Positions 44,164 through 53,860 of a stretch of 64,000 bases of DNA are shown here, in pieces; position 1 is the stretch's first letter; every line of letters begins with the position of its first letter. The DNA comes from Bacteroidia bacterium (lineage in GTDB: Bacteria > Bacteroidota > Bacteroidia > B-17B0 > Aurantibacillaceae), in contig JAOAIP010000035.1 in the NCBI GenBank assembly GCA_026414605.1, positions 36,379 to 100,378 of the forward strand, given 5' to 3'. The notes beneath the pieces were generated by a model that was not told the origin of the DNA, ran no database searches, and saw only the letters and a list, made by a program, of their open reading frames with translations. A program made the translations under genes and the position numbers.

Positions 44164-44525
44164 TTTATTTGGGCGTGCCCCTCGCCCACCACAGTAGTTT
44201 CAACCATTACTAATACTCTCATTCCATTGTTTCAAAACGACAAAAAATGTCGTTTAAATGTTTTCACATGACTGTGGCGGGCTCGGGGCGGGCTGCTACG
44301 GGCTTCGCTATCGCTTCGGCAATCCTCGCCTTAATGTCATTGCAAACGAAGTGAAGCAATCTCAAAAGGAATTGCCACTATTCCACACGAGATTGCTTCG
44401 GGCTTCGCCCATCGCAATGACAACAACTAATGAAGGCGAGGCAGTGCCGGCTTCGCCGCCCTCCGCATCCCTCACGCAAAAGTTAGTTAAAAGTTGAAAG
44501 TTGAAAGTAAAAAGTGGAAAGTGAT
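44164..44525. repeat. GC-rich intergenic repeat mosaic
   Basis: A non-coding region after kup built from several repeats. GTGCCCCTCGCCCACCACAGT (44174) is inverted as ACTGTGGCGGGCTCGGGGC at ~44270. A hairpin has arms 44336-44363 and 44390-44421 (GTCATTGC...GCAATGAC). Segments 44290-44322 and 44440-44479 recur inverted near the window end (63964-63996 and 63754-63807). An AAAGT run follows at 44486-44523. Locally GC-rich against an AT-rich background. ORFs predicted here are artefacts. Confidence 0.75.
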
Positions 44526-44661
44526 GATTCCCTAAAATAGAAGTAGAAATTAATTATTAGTGTAAGTTATTTGTAGTAAAGATTTTAACTTAGATAAAAG
44601 AAAATTTTGAGTGAATAAACGGTTTAATTTTCAATATATTGGCTACTCTAAATTAAATGAT

Positions 44662-45156
44662 GTGATTGCAATTGTAGCAACAGATTTAAAAAATGGTATA
44701 GGAAAAGACAATCAATTATTATGGCATTTGCCCGATGATTTGAAGCACTTTAAAAAACTGACATTAAATCAAGTGGTGATAATGGGTAGAAATACTTTTG
44801 AAAGCATTGGGCGTCCATTACCAAATAGGATTAATGTTATTTTATCTAAACATCCAACGGCAGCAATCAAAGATGTAGAATGGTATTCTGATATTGATTT
44901 GTTATTAAAGGAATTACCAATGAAGTATCCTGATAAACAATTAATCGTCATTGGTGGATCACAGATTTACAAATTATTATATCCATATATTCAAGAAATA
45001 CATAGAACCCTTGTACATTATGTATTTGATGCAGATACTTTTTTCCCTGATTTTGAAAAGGACTTTGAATGCTTGGAATCTAATTTTCATACAAAAGATG
45101 AAAAGCATCTTTATGACTTTGAATTTCAATATTGGAAAAGAAAAAACAAACGTTGA
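44662..45156 (+). CDS. folA: dihydrofolate reductase
   Basis: 164 residues from a GTG at 44662 (VIAIVATDLKNGIGKDNQLL), which lines up with DHFR N-termini; the GTG at 44611 would add 17 non-conserved residues, and no ATG fits. Motifs are GIGKDNQLLWHLPDDLKHFK (with the catalytic acid), VVIMGRNTFESIGRPLPNRINVILS (NADPH) and VIGGSQIYKLL. It reduces dihydrofolate to tetrahydrofolate in the cytoplasm. thyA, its frequent partner, is not adjacent. Confidence 0.93.
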   Translation: MIAIVATDLKNGIGKDNQLLWHLPDDLKHFKKLTLNQVVIMGRNTFESIGRPLPNRINVILSKHPTAAIKDVEWYSDIDLLLKELPMKYPDKQLIVIGGSQIYKLLYPYIQEIHRTLVHYVFDADTFFPDFEKDFECLESNFHTKDEKHLYDFEFQYWKRKNKR

Positions 45157-45178
45157 TTAATTTTTGAAGACAACCAAT

Positions 45179-45673
45179 TTATGGAGAATGAGTAATGGTG
45201 CTATCTCTTGTATTAGTATGATGAATCCACATTATTATATTGCCATTGTTTTCGTAAGGGACAGTATTTTTGTGAGAAAGTAATGTAATGCAATCTATCA
45301 AGGGAATGAGTCCAAAGACACCACCTGCAGAAACGGCATATACCAATGGAACGTGTGGGGCTGTTCCTAAATAAACTCTGTGTAATCCAACGCATCCAAA
45401 GGGAAGCGGAAATGCTAATGCTGCTGCAATTTTATTGTTCCTTTGTGCTTTTGTAAAAATTTTTTTCAGCGGATTAGGAAAATCGGAGGAGTGATGGGGT
45501 ATAAATAAAATTGAATGAATAGTATTATTACTATAAATTTTATCTATTGAATAAAATTTGTAATTAGAGTTTCCTGTTGTCCAATGATGAGCATTTACAT
45601 TGTTAGCACTAAATAAAATAAAAAGAGCCCCGATGATGACAGGGCTCTTAAAGAATGTTCTTAATGAAAACAT
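45179..45673 (-). CDS. secreted/membrane protein with TM2-like domain
   Basis: 164 residues from the ATG at 45673, which starts the signal peptide (MFSLRTFFKSPVIIGALFIL). The upstream ATG at 45691 lies inside sod. The C-terminal part has a TM2-type pair of hydrophobic segments (NKIAAALAFPLPFGCVGLHR, GTAPHVPLVYAVSAGGVFGL) with the short loop RVYLG and the acidic IDCITLL end. Function unknown. Its signal-peptide codons overlap the terminator hairpin of sod, which should limit read-through expression. Confidence 0.65.
   Translation of the reverse strand: MFSLRTFFKSPVIIGALFILFSANNVNAHHWTTGNSNYKFYSIDKIYSNNTIHSILFIPHHSSDFPNPLKKIFTKAQRNNKIAAALAFPLPFGCVGLHRVYLGTAPHVPLVYAVSAGGVFGLIPLIDCITLLSHKNTVPYENNGNIIMWIHHTNTRDSTITHSP
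45623..45649 (-). terminator. sod terminator inside the next gene's signal peptide
   Basis: A perfect 8-bp stem AAGAGCCC / GGGCTCTT (11-base loop TGTCATCATCG on the minus strand), followed by TTTATTTTATTT. It lies 29-55 bases after the sod stop and covers codons ~9-17 of the TM2-like protein. Confidence 0.75.
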
Positions 45674-45677
45674 TGGT

Positions 45678-46289
45678 TTATTTAATAGCATTTAAGTATA
45701 ACTCGTTTACTTTTTTCCAATTGATAACATTATAGAAGGAATTTACATAATCGGCTCTTCTATTTTGGTAATGTAAATAATAAGCGTGTTCCCAAACATC
45801 AACACCTAAAACAGGAGTACCTTTTAATTCTGAAATATCCATCAATGGATTGTCTTGATTGGGAGTAGAACCGATGACTAAATTTTTATTAGCATCTACA
45901 ATCAGCCAAGCCCAGCCAGAACCAAAGCGTCCCATAGCGGCTTGTGAAAATTGTGTTTTGAAGTTATCAAAACTTTGGAAAGTTTTAATAATGGCTTGTC
46001 CAATTTCGCCAATAGGTTCGCCGCCAGCATTAGGTGCCATCCATTGCCAAAACATTGTATGGTTGTAATGTCCACCACCATTGTTACGAACAACAACGGG
46101 ATATTTAGACACATTTCTGCAGATTTCTTCTATGCTTAATTTTTCTGCATCTGTGCCCGCAATGGCTTTGTTTAAGTTGTCAATGTATGCTTGATGGTGC
46201 TTGGTGTGATGGATTTCCATTGTTCTTGCATCAATGTAAGGTTCTAATGCATTGTATGCATATTCTAATTTTGGTAATGTGAATGCCAT
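45678..46289 (-). CDS. superoxide dismutase, Fe/Mn family (Mn-like residues)
   Basis: 203 residues from the ATG at 46289 ([17 protein letters not shown]); the 7-residue extension to 46310 enters the promoter. Metal ligands are the His in [11 protein letters not shown] and [10 protein letters not shown], and DVWEHAYY (Asp and His). NNGGGHYNH has Gly where Fe-SODs have Gln, and TPNQDNPLM supplies the Mn-type Gln, so Mn or cambialistic use is likely. Has its own TTTG-N20-TAATTTTG promoter. It detoxifies superoxide in the cytoplasm. Confidence 0.93.
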   Translation of the reverse strand: MAFTLPKLEYAYNALEPYIDARTMEIHHTKHHQAYIDNLNKAIAGTDAEKLSIEEICRNVSKYPVVVRNNGGGHYNHTMFWQWMAPNAGGEPIGEIGQAIIKTFQSFDNFKTQFSQAAMGRFGSGWAWLIVDANKNLVIGSTPNQDNPLMDISELKGTPVLGVDVWEHAYYLHYQNRRADYVNSFYNVINWKKVNELYLNAIK

Positions 46290-46307
46290 AGTGGTAATTT
46301 TTGACTG

Positions 46308-46339
46308 CAAAATTAGTATTTAATTCGCTTTAAGTCAAA
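46308..46339 (-). promoter_or_regulatory. sod promoter
   Basis: On the minus strand TTTG (46339-46336), a 20-base spacer and TAATTTTG (46315-46308), matching the Bacteroidota pattern; 18 bases before the ATG. Confidence 0.75.
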
Positions 46340-46372
46340 ATAAATTTATGTTAATAAGTGAAGGGAATAGGA

Positions 46373-47164
46373 TTAATATTTCAAAATAAAATGTTGTGGA
46401 TGAATAATGTTAGGATTAAATATAACAATTCCTGCACGATAAATATCAATAGTTATTTTGGGTTTATTGTCTTTTTGTATGACTTGCCACGCTTTGGTCA
46501 TTTCAGGACTCCAGTAAATATCATCAATGATTATTACAGATAAAGGATGTGTGTGATTTGAAATTAAATTAAAATATCGCAATGTTGCATCATAAGTATG
46601 ATTCCCATCTATCAGGACAAAACCATAAGTATTTTCTTTTAGTAAAAAAGAAAGTGCATCATCAAAGTAGGCGTTGATGAGTTGAACATTGTGTATTTTG
46701 TTTTTGTTCAATAAATTTTGAGCATAAGTAAATAAAGATTTTTGTCCTTCAATACTTATCACTTTTCCAGTGGTTGCCTTTGCTAAATACATTGTATTTA
46801 ATCCTAATGATGTGCCGAGTTCTAAAATGTCTTTGGCTTTTAAAAATTGTATGATTTTAAAATATAATTCTGAATACTTTTGAGGACTCACAGAGACCTT
46901 TGCAATATCTTTGATTTTTCTTGTATTTTTTTTCAAACTATACGATGGGCTTCCAATGTGAGAATACTCTATACTATTTTCCTCTTTCAATAATTCTTGA
47001 CGAATGATATTAAGTTTATCAAAGGCATAAAAATAATTTTTTGTATCAAAACAAGTTGTAACAAAATCAAACAAAAAAGGCGAATGAATGCTATGTTCAT
47101 CTTTTGCTTTTATTAGATATTTCAAAAAGTGTATGATTCTATGTAAGGCGATTGAGGTGCTCAT
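46373..47164 (-). CDS. class I SAM-dependent O-methyltransferase-like protein
   Basis: 263 residues from the ATG at 47164, 1 base after the HTTM gene's stop; a start at 47185 would overlap that gene. The Rossmann methyltransferase core shows motif I ILELGTSLGLNTMYLAKA, acidic strand-2 end VISIEGQ, YGFVLIDGNHTYDATLRYF and VIIIDDIYWSPEM. This pattern is shared with catechol O-methyltransferase-like and class I RNA/protein methyltransferases. Substrate unknown. Confidence 0.82.
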   Translation of the reverse strand: MSTSIALHRIIHFLKYLIKAKDEHSIHSPFLFDFVTTCFDTKNYFYAFDKLNIIRQELLKEENSIEYSHIGSPSYSLKKNTRKIKDIAKVSVSPQKYSELYFKIIQFLKAKDILELGTSLGLNTMYLAKATTGKVISIEGQKSLFTYAQNLLNKNKIHNVQLINAYFDDALSFLLKENTYGFVLIDGNHTYDATLRYFNLISNHTHPLSVIIIDDIYWSPEMTKAWQVIQKDNKPKITIDIYRAGIVIFNPNIIHPQHFILKY

Positions 47165-47165
47165 T

Positions 47166-48620
47166 TTATTGAAGTTGGTTATCAAATGAAGGATTACACA
47201 AACATAGATTTTCTATTTCTGTTTTGTATTGATAATTAGGCAGTGTTGTTTTTTTGACGAATAAGATATTCAATGCTTCTATTGTATTTTCAGGATGTTG
47301 ATTATTCCATTGATGAATTAAATAATAACAAAAATAGGGCTTGATAAAGTTATAGTGCACTTGTTCATAATTTTCTAAAAACTTTCTCCATCTATCGCCG
47401 CAGAGAAAATGCTTATTTTGTGATGTTGGTTCATAATGTATATTTGAAGTATTATGAATGATGTCCCATTCGCTATTATCTTTTTTAATACCACGCAATA
47501 CTAAATAGCCATCGTATCTTTTTACACCAGGGGAAAACATATTCCATCTTTGGGCTAATCCTATAGAATTTAATAATCTATCTTCTACAAGCGATATAGA
47601 AAAATAATGAGTGGGCAAAGTGGCTAAATTATATCTTAAAATCAACACAAACAGAATCATTGAAAAGTAAAAATTCCATTTTGATTGTTTTAATTTAGTG
47701 CTTATGACAAGTGAAGCGAGTGGTGAATGTTCATCATCTTTTTTATTAAATAAGTTTTTAGGTAAAAATAACATTAAAGCAGTAGAAATGCCAATAAATG
47801 GGAATATCCCGACCTTTAATGAACTCACAATGAATAAATGCAAAAGAATAATTAAAACGATAGACAAATTGCGAATGAAACGATGGAAGGAAATTATTAA
47901 TAAAACAGGTGCAAGTATTTCTTGAATGTAATACACAATGTAAGTCGTTATTTTAAGTAATTTGTAGTGAGGGTAAATGATTTCTCCAATAGGTGTTCTT
48001 AAAGTACTTAAACTCAAAGCATAATAGATAGCATCACCTGTTTTTCGCCATTCATCTGAGGTTTTTAGCAATGCAGAAAATAAATAAACAAAGGCCACAT
48101 TAATAAGAAACAAAACAAATATCCAAGAAAATTCAATAGGATTTTCATTTTTAATACTCTCTTGTTTGGCTAATAAATAAGCATCCAAAGAATAATATCT
48201 TCCCCAAGGTAAAAATATCATATAAAATAATGTTATTCTTAATAAATCATCTCCGCCCTGTAATATTAATGGATTTCTATGATGCAATGAAAGTAATAAA
48301 ATAAAATTAATAATCGTAAATAATCGTGTTTTATAGCCAATTATTAAAAAGAATACAGCAACAAAATGAATGAAGAATAGCATTTTTAATAACAAGATGG
48401 ATGTAATAAAATTGTGAATAGAAAAATAATATTGATAAAATGGATAATATGTTTTTAAGACACTTACGGGCAATACGCCTTGATTCGTATAATGCGGAAC
48501 GAGATGTTGATATCTAAAAATTACATCTATGAATAAAATCAATCCAATGAGAATTCTACCAAAGGATAATAATCTTGTATCATAAACATAATTTTTGAAG
48601 ATATTAGTGAATTGAAACAT
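47166..48620 (-). CDS. HTTM-domain membrane protein
   Basis: 484 residues with about seven to ten membrane segments. The HTTM domain shared with vitamin K-dependent gamma-carboxylase covers residues ~10-300 (LLSFGRILIGLILFIDVIFR, LFFIHFVAVFFLIIGYKTRL, LLLSLHHRNPLILQGGDDLL, TLFYMIFLPWGRYYSLDAYL). The C-terminal soluble part has WNMFSPGVKRYDGYLVLRG. Bacterial HTTM proteins are of unknown substrate; carboxylase activity cannot be assumed. Followed almost directly by the methyltransferase gene. Confidence 0.82.
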   Translation of the reverse strand: MFQFTNIFKNYVYDTRLLSFGRILIGLILFIDVIFRYQHLVPHYTNQGVLPVSVLKTYYPFYQYYFSIHNFITSILLLKMLFFIHFVAVFFLIIGYKTRLFTIINFILLLSLHHRNPLILQGGDDLLRITLFYMIFLPWGRYYSLDAYLLAKQESIKNENPIEFSWIFVLFLINVAFVYLFSALLKTSDEWRKTGDAIYYALSLSTLRTPIGEIIYPHYKLLKITTYIVYYIQEILAPVLLIISFHRFIRNLSIVLIILLHLFIVSSLKVGIFPFIGISTALMLFLPKNLFNKKDDEHSPLASLVISTKLKQSKWNFYFSMILFVLILRYNLATLPTHYFSISLVEDRLLNSIGLAQRWNMFSPGVKRYDGYLVLRGIKKDNSEWDIIHNTSNIHYEPTSQNKHFLCGDRWRKFLENYEQVHYNFIKPYFCYYLIHQWNNQHPENTIEALNILFVKKTTLPNYQYKTEIENLCLCNPSFDNQLQ

Positions 48621-48724
48621 CCTTATGAGTAAGGGGTAAAAATGGTTAGTTGTATTTGAAAATTAAAAATGATAAGTTGTCTTAGAGGAATAAAACTTTT
48701 TTAATAAAATAGGATATTGTTTTA

Positions 48725-49012
48725 TCATTTTTCTTGATAGGCAGAAAATGCTTGCGGTTTGTCGTTAAAGAGTTGTTTTGTATAAGACCATACTTTTTGG
48801 AATAACTCAGAGTTTCTATACTTTTCAATAGATGCTTCGTCTTTCCAAATGCTATAAGTGTAAAACACATTGGGACGTTGAGCATCACGCCATAGTTCTA
48901 AATGCGTGCATCCTTCAAAATTTCTTATGTGTTCTTGGTGTTGTTCAAACCATTTCAAAAATTCATCTACTTTATCAGGATGAAAGTGCATTGTAACTAT
49001 TCTCTTTATCAT
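48725..49012 (-). CDS. antibiotic biosynthesis monooxygenase (ABM) family protein
   Basis: 95 residues of a single dimeric alpha-beta barrel: VTMHFHPDKVDEFLKWFEQH, HIRNFEGCTHLELWRD, FYTYSIWKDEASIEKYRNSE. Such proteins include quinol monooxygenases and non-catalytic members; the activity here is not predictable. The start ATG overlaps the stop of the SAM hydrolase-like gene by 4 bases, suggesting coupling. Confidence 0.85.
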   Translation of the reverse strand: MIKRIVTMHFHPDKVDEFLKWFEQHQEHIRNFEGCTHLELWRDAQRPNVFYTYSIWKDEASIEKYRNSELFQKVWSYTKQLFNDKPQAFSAYQEK

Positions 49013-49824
49013 TGTTTTGGTTTTAATTCTATCAAAACATAAAAATTAGACCCGTCATAAATATCTCTATGAACTACTAATGGGGCTAATTTATTGCCAT
49101 TAGAAGCAATTTCTAAATAGCCAGCATCGTTAAATAATGCTATAGTATCGGCATTGCCCTTGTCATTATAAATAGAATTGATATTTAATTTTTCAAAAGC
49201 AATTTGTATGCTTATATTGTAATTTTTAAGATATTCGTCAAACTCTTTTTTCTTGAAATGTAATATCAAATTTCCATAACTATCAATCATCATCACGGGT
49301 ACTACTAATTGCTTTATAGAATTATTTTTAATTTGTTCTTTGATAGATGGCCAATGTATTTTAGTGCATTCATCAGGTTCTGTTTTAGTAAAATTGGCTG
49401 TAGGTTTAAAATCATTTGCCACTAAATCTTTTAAAGCATTGAGCATTTCATTTTTAGCATAAAATGTAGATGTTATACTTTCTTTCCAACGAAATACAGA
49501 TTGAATAAATGATTTTTCTATCAAGCCAATAATGCCATTATCAGGAGTAAGTAGCCATTTGTTATTATATTGCACAAGAAGAATAGATTGATTTTGTTTT
49601 TTTTCTGCAATGTTATTTTCAATAAAAAATATAGTATTATCCGAAAATTGATGATTATTAATTAAAATATAAGCCGCCGATTTGAATATAGATTGAGAAG
49701 AAAAACCTGTGCAGTATTCAAATATCTTTAACGATGGACAAGTATTGGTAATATGATATTTTAATACGCTAAGGTAAATATCATTAGCATTATGTTCTGT
49801 AATAAGAATCAACGATGACATCAT
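49009..49824 (-). CDS. SAM hydroxide adenosyltransferase (DUF62) family protein
   Basis: 271 residues with the DUF62/SAM hydroxide adenosyltransferase layout: a large N-terminal alpha-beta domain (ILITEHNANDIYLSVLKY, LLTPDNGIIGLI) and a C-terminal barrel (MMIDSYGNLILHF, VVHRDIYDGSNFYVLIEL). Family enzymes hydrolyse S-adenosylmethionine to adenosine and methionine. The N-terminal Asp motif found in active enzymes (TDFG-type) is replaced by TEHN here, so catalysis is uncertain. Two adjacent ATGs (49824, 49821) are possible. Confidence 0.75.
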   Translation of the reverse strand: MMSSLILITEHNANDIYLSVLKYHITNTCPSLKIFEYCTGFSSQSIFKSAAYILINNHQFSDNTIFFIENNIAEKKQNQSILLVQYNNKWLLTPDNGIIGLIEKSFIQSVFRWKESITSTFYAKNEMLNALKDLVANDFKPTANFTKTEPDECTKIHWPSIKEQIKNNSIKQLVVPVMMIDSYGNLILHFKKKEFDEYLKNYNISIQIAFEKLNINSIYNDKGNADTIALFNDAGYLEIASNGNKLAPLVVHRDIYDGSNFYVLIELKPKQ

Positions 49825-49868
49825 AATGAATGGGGGAAAGGTACAAAAAAAGTATTAGTATCTCTATA

Positions 49869-50333
49869 TCAAACAAGGGTAACAATTCTTTCAAGACCTT
49901 CTTTGTCTATTTCATCAAAAGTATTGTATTCAGTGCTATCAATATCTAATACAGCAATGATTTGATTATCCTTAAAAACGGGCACAACGATTTCTGATTT
50001 TGATTCGCTACTACAAGCAATGTGTCCTGGAAATTCATCTACATTTTTTACGATAATCGTTTGTTCATTTTTCCAAGCAGTGCCACACACACCTTTTCCT
50101 TTTTTTATTCTTAAACAAGCCAAGGTTCCAATATAAGGACCTACTACAAGTTCATCTCCATCTACTCTATAAAATCCAATCCAATAAAAATTAAATGCTT
50201 CTTTTATGGCACCACATATTGTAGCCATTCTTGCTATTATATCTTTTTCACCATCAAGAATAGTTCTTAATTGATGGTATACTTCAAGGTATTGTTCTTT
50301 TTTATTAACTGTTGTGATGTGGATATGTTCCAT
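49869..50333 (-). CDS. free methionine-(R)-sulfoxide reductase, GAF type
   Basis: 154 residues of one GAF domain. The three Cys that define fRMsr are present: LACLRIK, KGVCGTAW and GHIACSSES, along with SEIVVPVFKDNQIIAVLDIDS. It reduces free methionine-R-sulfoxide in the cytoplasm using thioredoxin-type electrons. Same strand as the following four genes, 44 bases from the SAM hydrolase-like gene. Confidence 0.9.
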   Translation of the reverse strand: MEHIHITTVNKKEQYLEVYHQLRTILDGEKDIIARMATICGAIKEAFNFYWIGFYRVDGDELVVGPYIGTLACLRIKKGKGVCGTAWKNEQTIIVKNVDEFPGHIACSSESKSEIVVPVFKDNQIIAVLDIDSTEYNTFDEIDKEGLERIVTLV

Positions 50334-50354
50334 ATTTTTATACTATTTAAAATT

Positions 50355-51116
50355 TTATTTTCGTTTCAAATAATTTCTTATTGGAATAGCCCATTGAATA
50401 CATTTAATCATTGGATATAGCAAGAGTTTGAAGTAGCGTCGTGGAAGTTTATATAACTGAGGAAAATAATTTCCAATTTGTTGTAGATAAAAACTCGTCA
50501 AAACTGTAGCACATATTAAATTTTTCTTTTTGATATATTCGGGCTTTAAGATATCAAAGAGTAAAATAATTCTTCGTTGATGGGTTTGATTGGTGGCATA
50601 ATGTGTATACGCATCTGTAAATGCTAAAATTTCTCCCGTTTCCCAATGTTTACATTCTTGCTTGACGCATAAAAAACATTTTTCTTTTTCCTTTGGTACT
50701 TCTAATGCTAAATGACAACGAATAATAGCATTCGTATCTCCTTGGTGGGGTTTGATAGTAGCATTGGGTTCTAATAGGTTAAAACCAATGTTGACAACAT
50801 TTTCAATTTGATTTAATAACTGCATTGTTTGAGGAAAATACTTTTGATATTGATACATTTCAACACCCCATACTCGTAAAGAACGAACTTTCCACGACTT
50901 AGGTTTTTCTACCATTGTGATATTAAACTGTGCTTCCATTTCTTGTTTTTCAAGAAATGCACACAACTCTTGATAAATTACAGAATAATTTTTTTTGAGA
51001 TTGGAAATACCTTTGATGTGTTCTAATGACTCATAAAACAAGGGTTCAGTTCCTTCATATTCATTATTATCGTATAAACTAAACCAAAGAGGTGAATTTT
51101 GTTGTAAGTTGGGCAT
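50355..51116 (-). CDS. aspartyl/asparaginyl beta-hydroxylase family protein
   Basis: 253 residues of a 2-oxoglutarate/Fe(II) cupin. The iron-site region is IKPHQGDTNAIIRCHLALEVP (His, then the RCHL segment) and YTHYATNQTHQRRIILLFDI (second His and 2OG-binding Arg). The C-terminal ~50 residues are basic with a hydrophobic stretch. Its ATG immediately follows the stop of the PorE-like gene (0-base gap), so it is the last gene of the T9SS surface operon. It might hydroxylate Asp/Asn in secreted or surface proteins or lipids; substrate unknown. Confidence 0.8.
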   Translation of the reverse strand: MPNLQQNSPLWFSLYDNNEYEGTEPLFYESLEHIKGISNLKKNYSVIYQELCAFLEKQEMEAQFNITMVEKPKSWKVRSLRVWGVEMYQYQKYFPQTMQLLNQIENVVNIGFNLLEPNATIKPHQGDTNAIIRCHLALEVPKEKEKCFLCVKQECKHWETGEILAFTDAYTHYATNQTHQRRIILLFDILKPEYIKKKNLICATVLTSFYLQQIGNYFPQLYKLPRRYFKLLLYPMIKCIQWAIPIRNYLKRK

Positions 51117-53792
51117 TTAATTTTTGATTTCAACGGCTGTTTTATCTACAATTTTAAATTCTGTTCTTCTATTAACAGCATGTTCTTCTTCGGTGCAAGG
51201 AACATTATTACCACATTTGTTGAGTAATTTTTTTTCTCCATAACCAATGGCTTTTAATCGTTCTTTTTCAATATCATTTAAGATTAAATAATCGACGACA
51301 TATTGTGCTCTTTTTTGAGAGAGTTTAAGATTGTAATTGTCATCTGCACGGCTATCAGTATGCGAACTAATTTCAACATACAAGTTAGGATTGTTCTTTA
51401 ATATCTGTATCACTTTATCCAATATCCTTTTTCCTGCTGCATCAAATTTGTATTCATTAAGCGCATAATTGATATTTTCAATCACAGTAATGCTATCTTT
51501 GCTTTTAGCGTTTTTAAGTTTTAATACTTTTAACCAAGGATCATCAATAGTATATTCAGTGAGTATTGTTTTTTCAAGGTCAAGTAATTCTATTTTAAAC
51601 TTTCCACCAAGTCCACGAACTAATCGTTTTATCACTCTATTTTTAGAATCCGTGATTAAGATTACATCTAAATTTTTTAATTTTTCATTGGTTTCATCAA
51701 CATCAAAAGATACACCATTTTTGAATTTTAAATTTTCTATTGTAAAACGACCCAGAGAGTCCGTTTGAATGCTTTGCAATATGTTTTTATCATCTACTAC
51801 ATTTACTTGTACATTGGGTAGTGGATTAAGTTTGGTGTCTTTTAAATAACCTTTGATATTAAACAACAAGTCATTGTCTGATAGTTCTAATTCTTTTAAT
51901 ATTACTTTATCTGTTTCTAATAATTCAAATTTAAATCCTTTTCCATTGTAAATAAATGATTTAATTTCTTTCCCGGATTTGTTGGTTAATATCAATTTTG
52001 TTCCTGGTGGTAAGTCCAAATTTTCTTCATCAAAAGTAACGATATAATGTTGGTCATAATCCAGATATTTGAATGCAAATGCCCCAAATTCATTGGTACG
52101 AGCAGTATCTACTATATCGCCCGAAGGCGTTTTGATAATTATTTTAGCATTTTTCAAAGGCAATGAGGTGTTTCCACCAATCAATAAATTTCCTGATAAT
52201 GTCAAGTCCCCATCACTTTTCAAATCTTCTATCATATATTTTTCATAAGGCAATAATTTGAAGACAAATTTTTCATCATTTAATTTTTTACTCACACGGA
52301 TAATTTTACCATCTTTTGCCATATAAAATCTTGCTTTTCCTTTGAATTCAGGGGCTTCGTCATCTACTTGTACGAAATAGGTTTTAGTATAGTCCAAATA
52401 ATTAAACACAAAGTTTCCTTGCTTATCTGTAAAAGTTGAATCTACTTTTTTTCCAGAACCATCCAGAAGGTAAACCTTTATATTTGCGGCAGGTTGATGA
52501 ATATCGGGGGTCAATAATATCGTTCCATCAATTTTCATTGATAAATTTTTATACTTAAAACTATAAACATCGTCTTTGCCTTTTCCATTTTGTCTATTGG
52601 ATGAAAAATAACCTGTACTGTCGGAAGTAAAGACCACTGCAAAATCATCATAACTGCTATTTAATAACAAACTTTCCATCCTGTCTACGATCCAAATTCC
52701 TTCTTTTGATTTGGCTGAAAAAATATCCAAGCCCCCCAATCCTGCTAATCCATCGGATGAAAAAAACAATTTACCATCTTTTCGAACATAAGGAAACATT
52801 TCCTTTCCACTGGTATTGACATCACCACCAAGATTTTTAGGTTTTGACCATTTTCCATTTTCTTTGGTACATACCCAAATGTCTGTTTGTCCAAAACCGC
52901 TGGGCATATCAGAGACAAAAAATAATTGATTGCCATCAGGGCTATAACAAGCGTGTGCTGTATTGTATTCATCACTATTGTATTCAAAGGGACGAATGTT
53001 TTTAATTTTTCCTTTTGAATATTCAGCAAAGTATAATTTAGCCGTATTGATTTTTTTAGTAGGATTGTATTTTGTTCGGGTGAATACTATTTCTTTTCCA
53101 TCTGGTGATAGTGATAGGGGTCCATCATAAGCATATTCTTGGTTGATACGCGATGAAAATTTTTTTAGTGATTTTTTATTTAAATTATATTCATACACAT
53201 CATAAAAATACTGGTTATCATAAGTACTGATGATTTCATCAAAGAGTTCGTCTACTTTCTTTTCTTTTATGATTATTAATTTATCTTGAATAAGTCCTCC
53301 TACAAATTCAGAATTGGCTCCATTAAGTTCTTCTATGTTTTGAACTTCATATTCTTTGGGCTTTGTTAGTAGTGTTCTGATTTCTGCACAAGATTTTAGG
53401 GCATTTTTGGCTAATGTGTTATTAGGATTAGTTTCTAAAAAAGCATAATACACTTTAATGGCTTCTGGATATTTTTCTTTTATTTTTAAGACATTGGCAT
53501 AATAGAGTAAAAACTCGGAATTAGTAGGTTGTTTGTTGAGATTGTAAGCGGTTTCAAAGTATTGAAATGCCTTATCGTAATTGGCAATGTGATAATAACT
53601 GGCGGCTAATTTGTACAATAATTCTGTATTCGTTTTATCTTTCTTTAATGATTTTTCGTAAAGTTTAATTGCATTACCATACATTTTTTTAGAATAATAA
53701 GCATCTGCTTTAGGTTCTTGCGAATAAGCCAATAATATATTTATCAAGGAGAAAAGTGAAAGTCCAAAAATGATTAACTTTTTTCTGTGCAT
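51117..53792 (-). CDS. OmpA-family TPR/propeller protein (PorE-like)
   Basis: 891 residues. A signal peptide (FGLSLFSLINILLAYS) precedes TPRs (~25-140: DAYYSKKMYGNAIKLYEKSL), a PD40 beta-propeller (~150-420: DGKEIVFTRTKYN, GNQLFFVSDMPSGFGQTDIW), three to four Ig/carboxypeptidase-regulatory-like repeats (~420-740: VYLLDGSGKKVDSTFTD, KTPSGDIVDTARTNEFGAFA) and an OmpA C-terminal domain (EISSHTDSRADDNYNLKLSQ, RAQYVVDYL, NRRTEFKIV) for peptidoglycan binding. This is the PorE order. It would anchor T9SS machinery or its cargo to the cell wall. Confidence 0.88.
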   Translation of the reverse strand: MHRKKLIIFGLSLFSLINILLAYSQEPKADAYYSKKMYGNAIKLYEKSLKKDKTNTELLYKLAASYYHIANYDKAFQYFETAYNLNKQPTNSEFLLYYANVLKIKEKYPEAIKVYYAFLETNPNNTLAKNALKSCAEIRTLLTKPKEYEVQNIEELNGANSEFVGGLIQDKLIIIKEKKVDELFDEIISTYDNQYFYDVYEYNLNKKSLKKFSSRINQEYAYDGPLSLSPDGKEIVFTRTKYNPTKKINTAKLYFAEYSKGKIKNIRPFEYNSDEYNTAHACYSPDGNQLFFVSDMPSGFGQTDIWVCTKENGKWSKPKNLGGDVNTSGKEMFPYVRKDGKLFFSSDGLAGLGGLDIFSAKSKEGIWIVDRMESLLLNSSYDDFAVVFTSDSTGYFSSNRQNGKGKDDVYSFKYKNLSMKIDGTILLTPDIHQPAANIKVYLLDGSGKKVDSTFTDKQGNFVFNYLDYTKTYFVQVDDEAPEFKGKARFYMAKDGKIIRVSKKLNDEKFVFKLLPYEKYMIEDLKSDGDLTLSGNLLIGGNTSLPLKNAKIIIKTPSGDIVDTARTNEFGAFAFKYLDYDQHYIVTFDEENLDLPPGTKLILTNKSGKEIKSFIYNGKGFKFELLETDKVILKELELSDNDLLFNIKGYLKDTKLNPLPNVQVNVVDDKNILQSIQTDSLGRFTIENLKFKNGVSFDVDETNEKLKNLDVILITDSKNRVIKRLVRGLGGKFKIELLDLEKTILTEYTIDDPWLKVLKLKNAKSKDSITVIENINYALNEYKFDAAGKRILDKVIQILKNNPNLYVEISSHTDSRADDNYNLKLSQKRAQYVVDYLILNDIEKERLKAIGYGEKKLLNKCGNNVPCTEEEHAVNRRTEFKIVDKTAVEIKN

Positions 53793-53860
53793 TATTTATT
53801 AGTTTTTAATGTATATTGATTCTTTTAGTAATTGTAAAATTTCATTTACTCTATATGATT

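Noticed and set aside
44258..44497. 79-aa plus-strand ORF
   Set aside because: It runs through the GC-rich inverted repeat mosaic and has no protein-like features.
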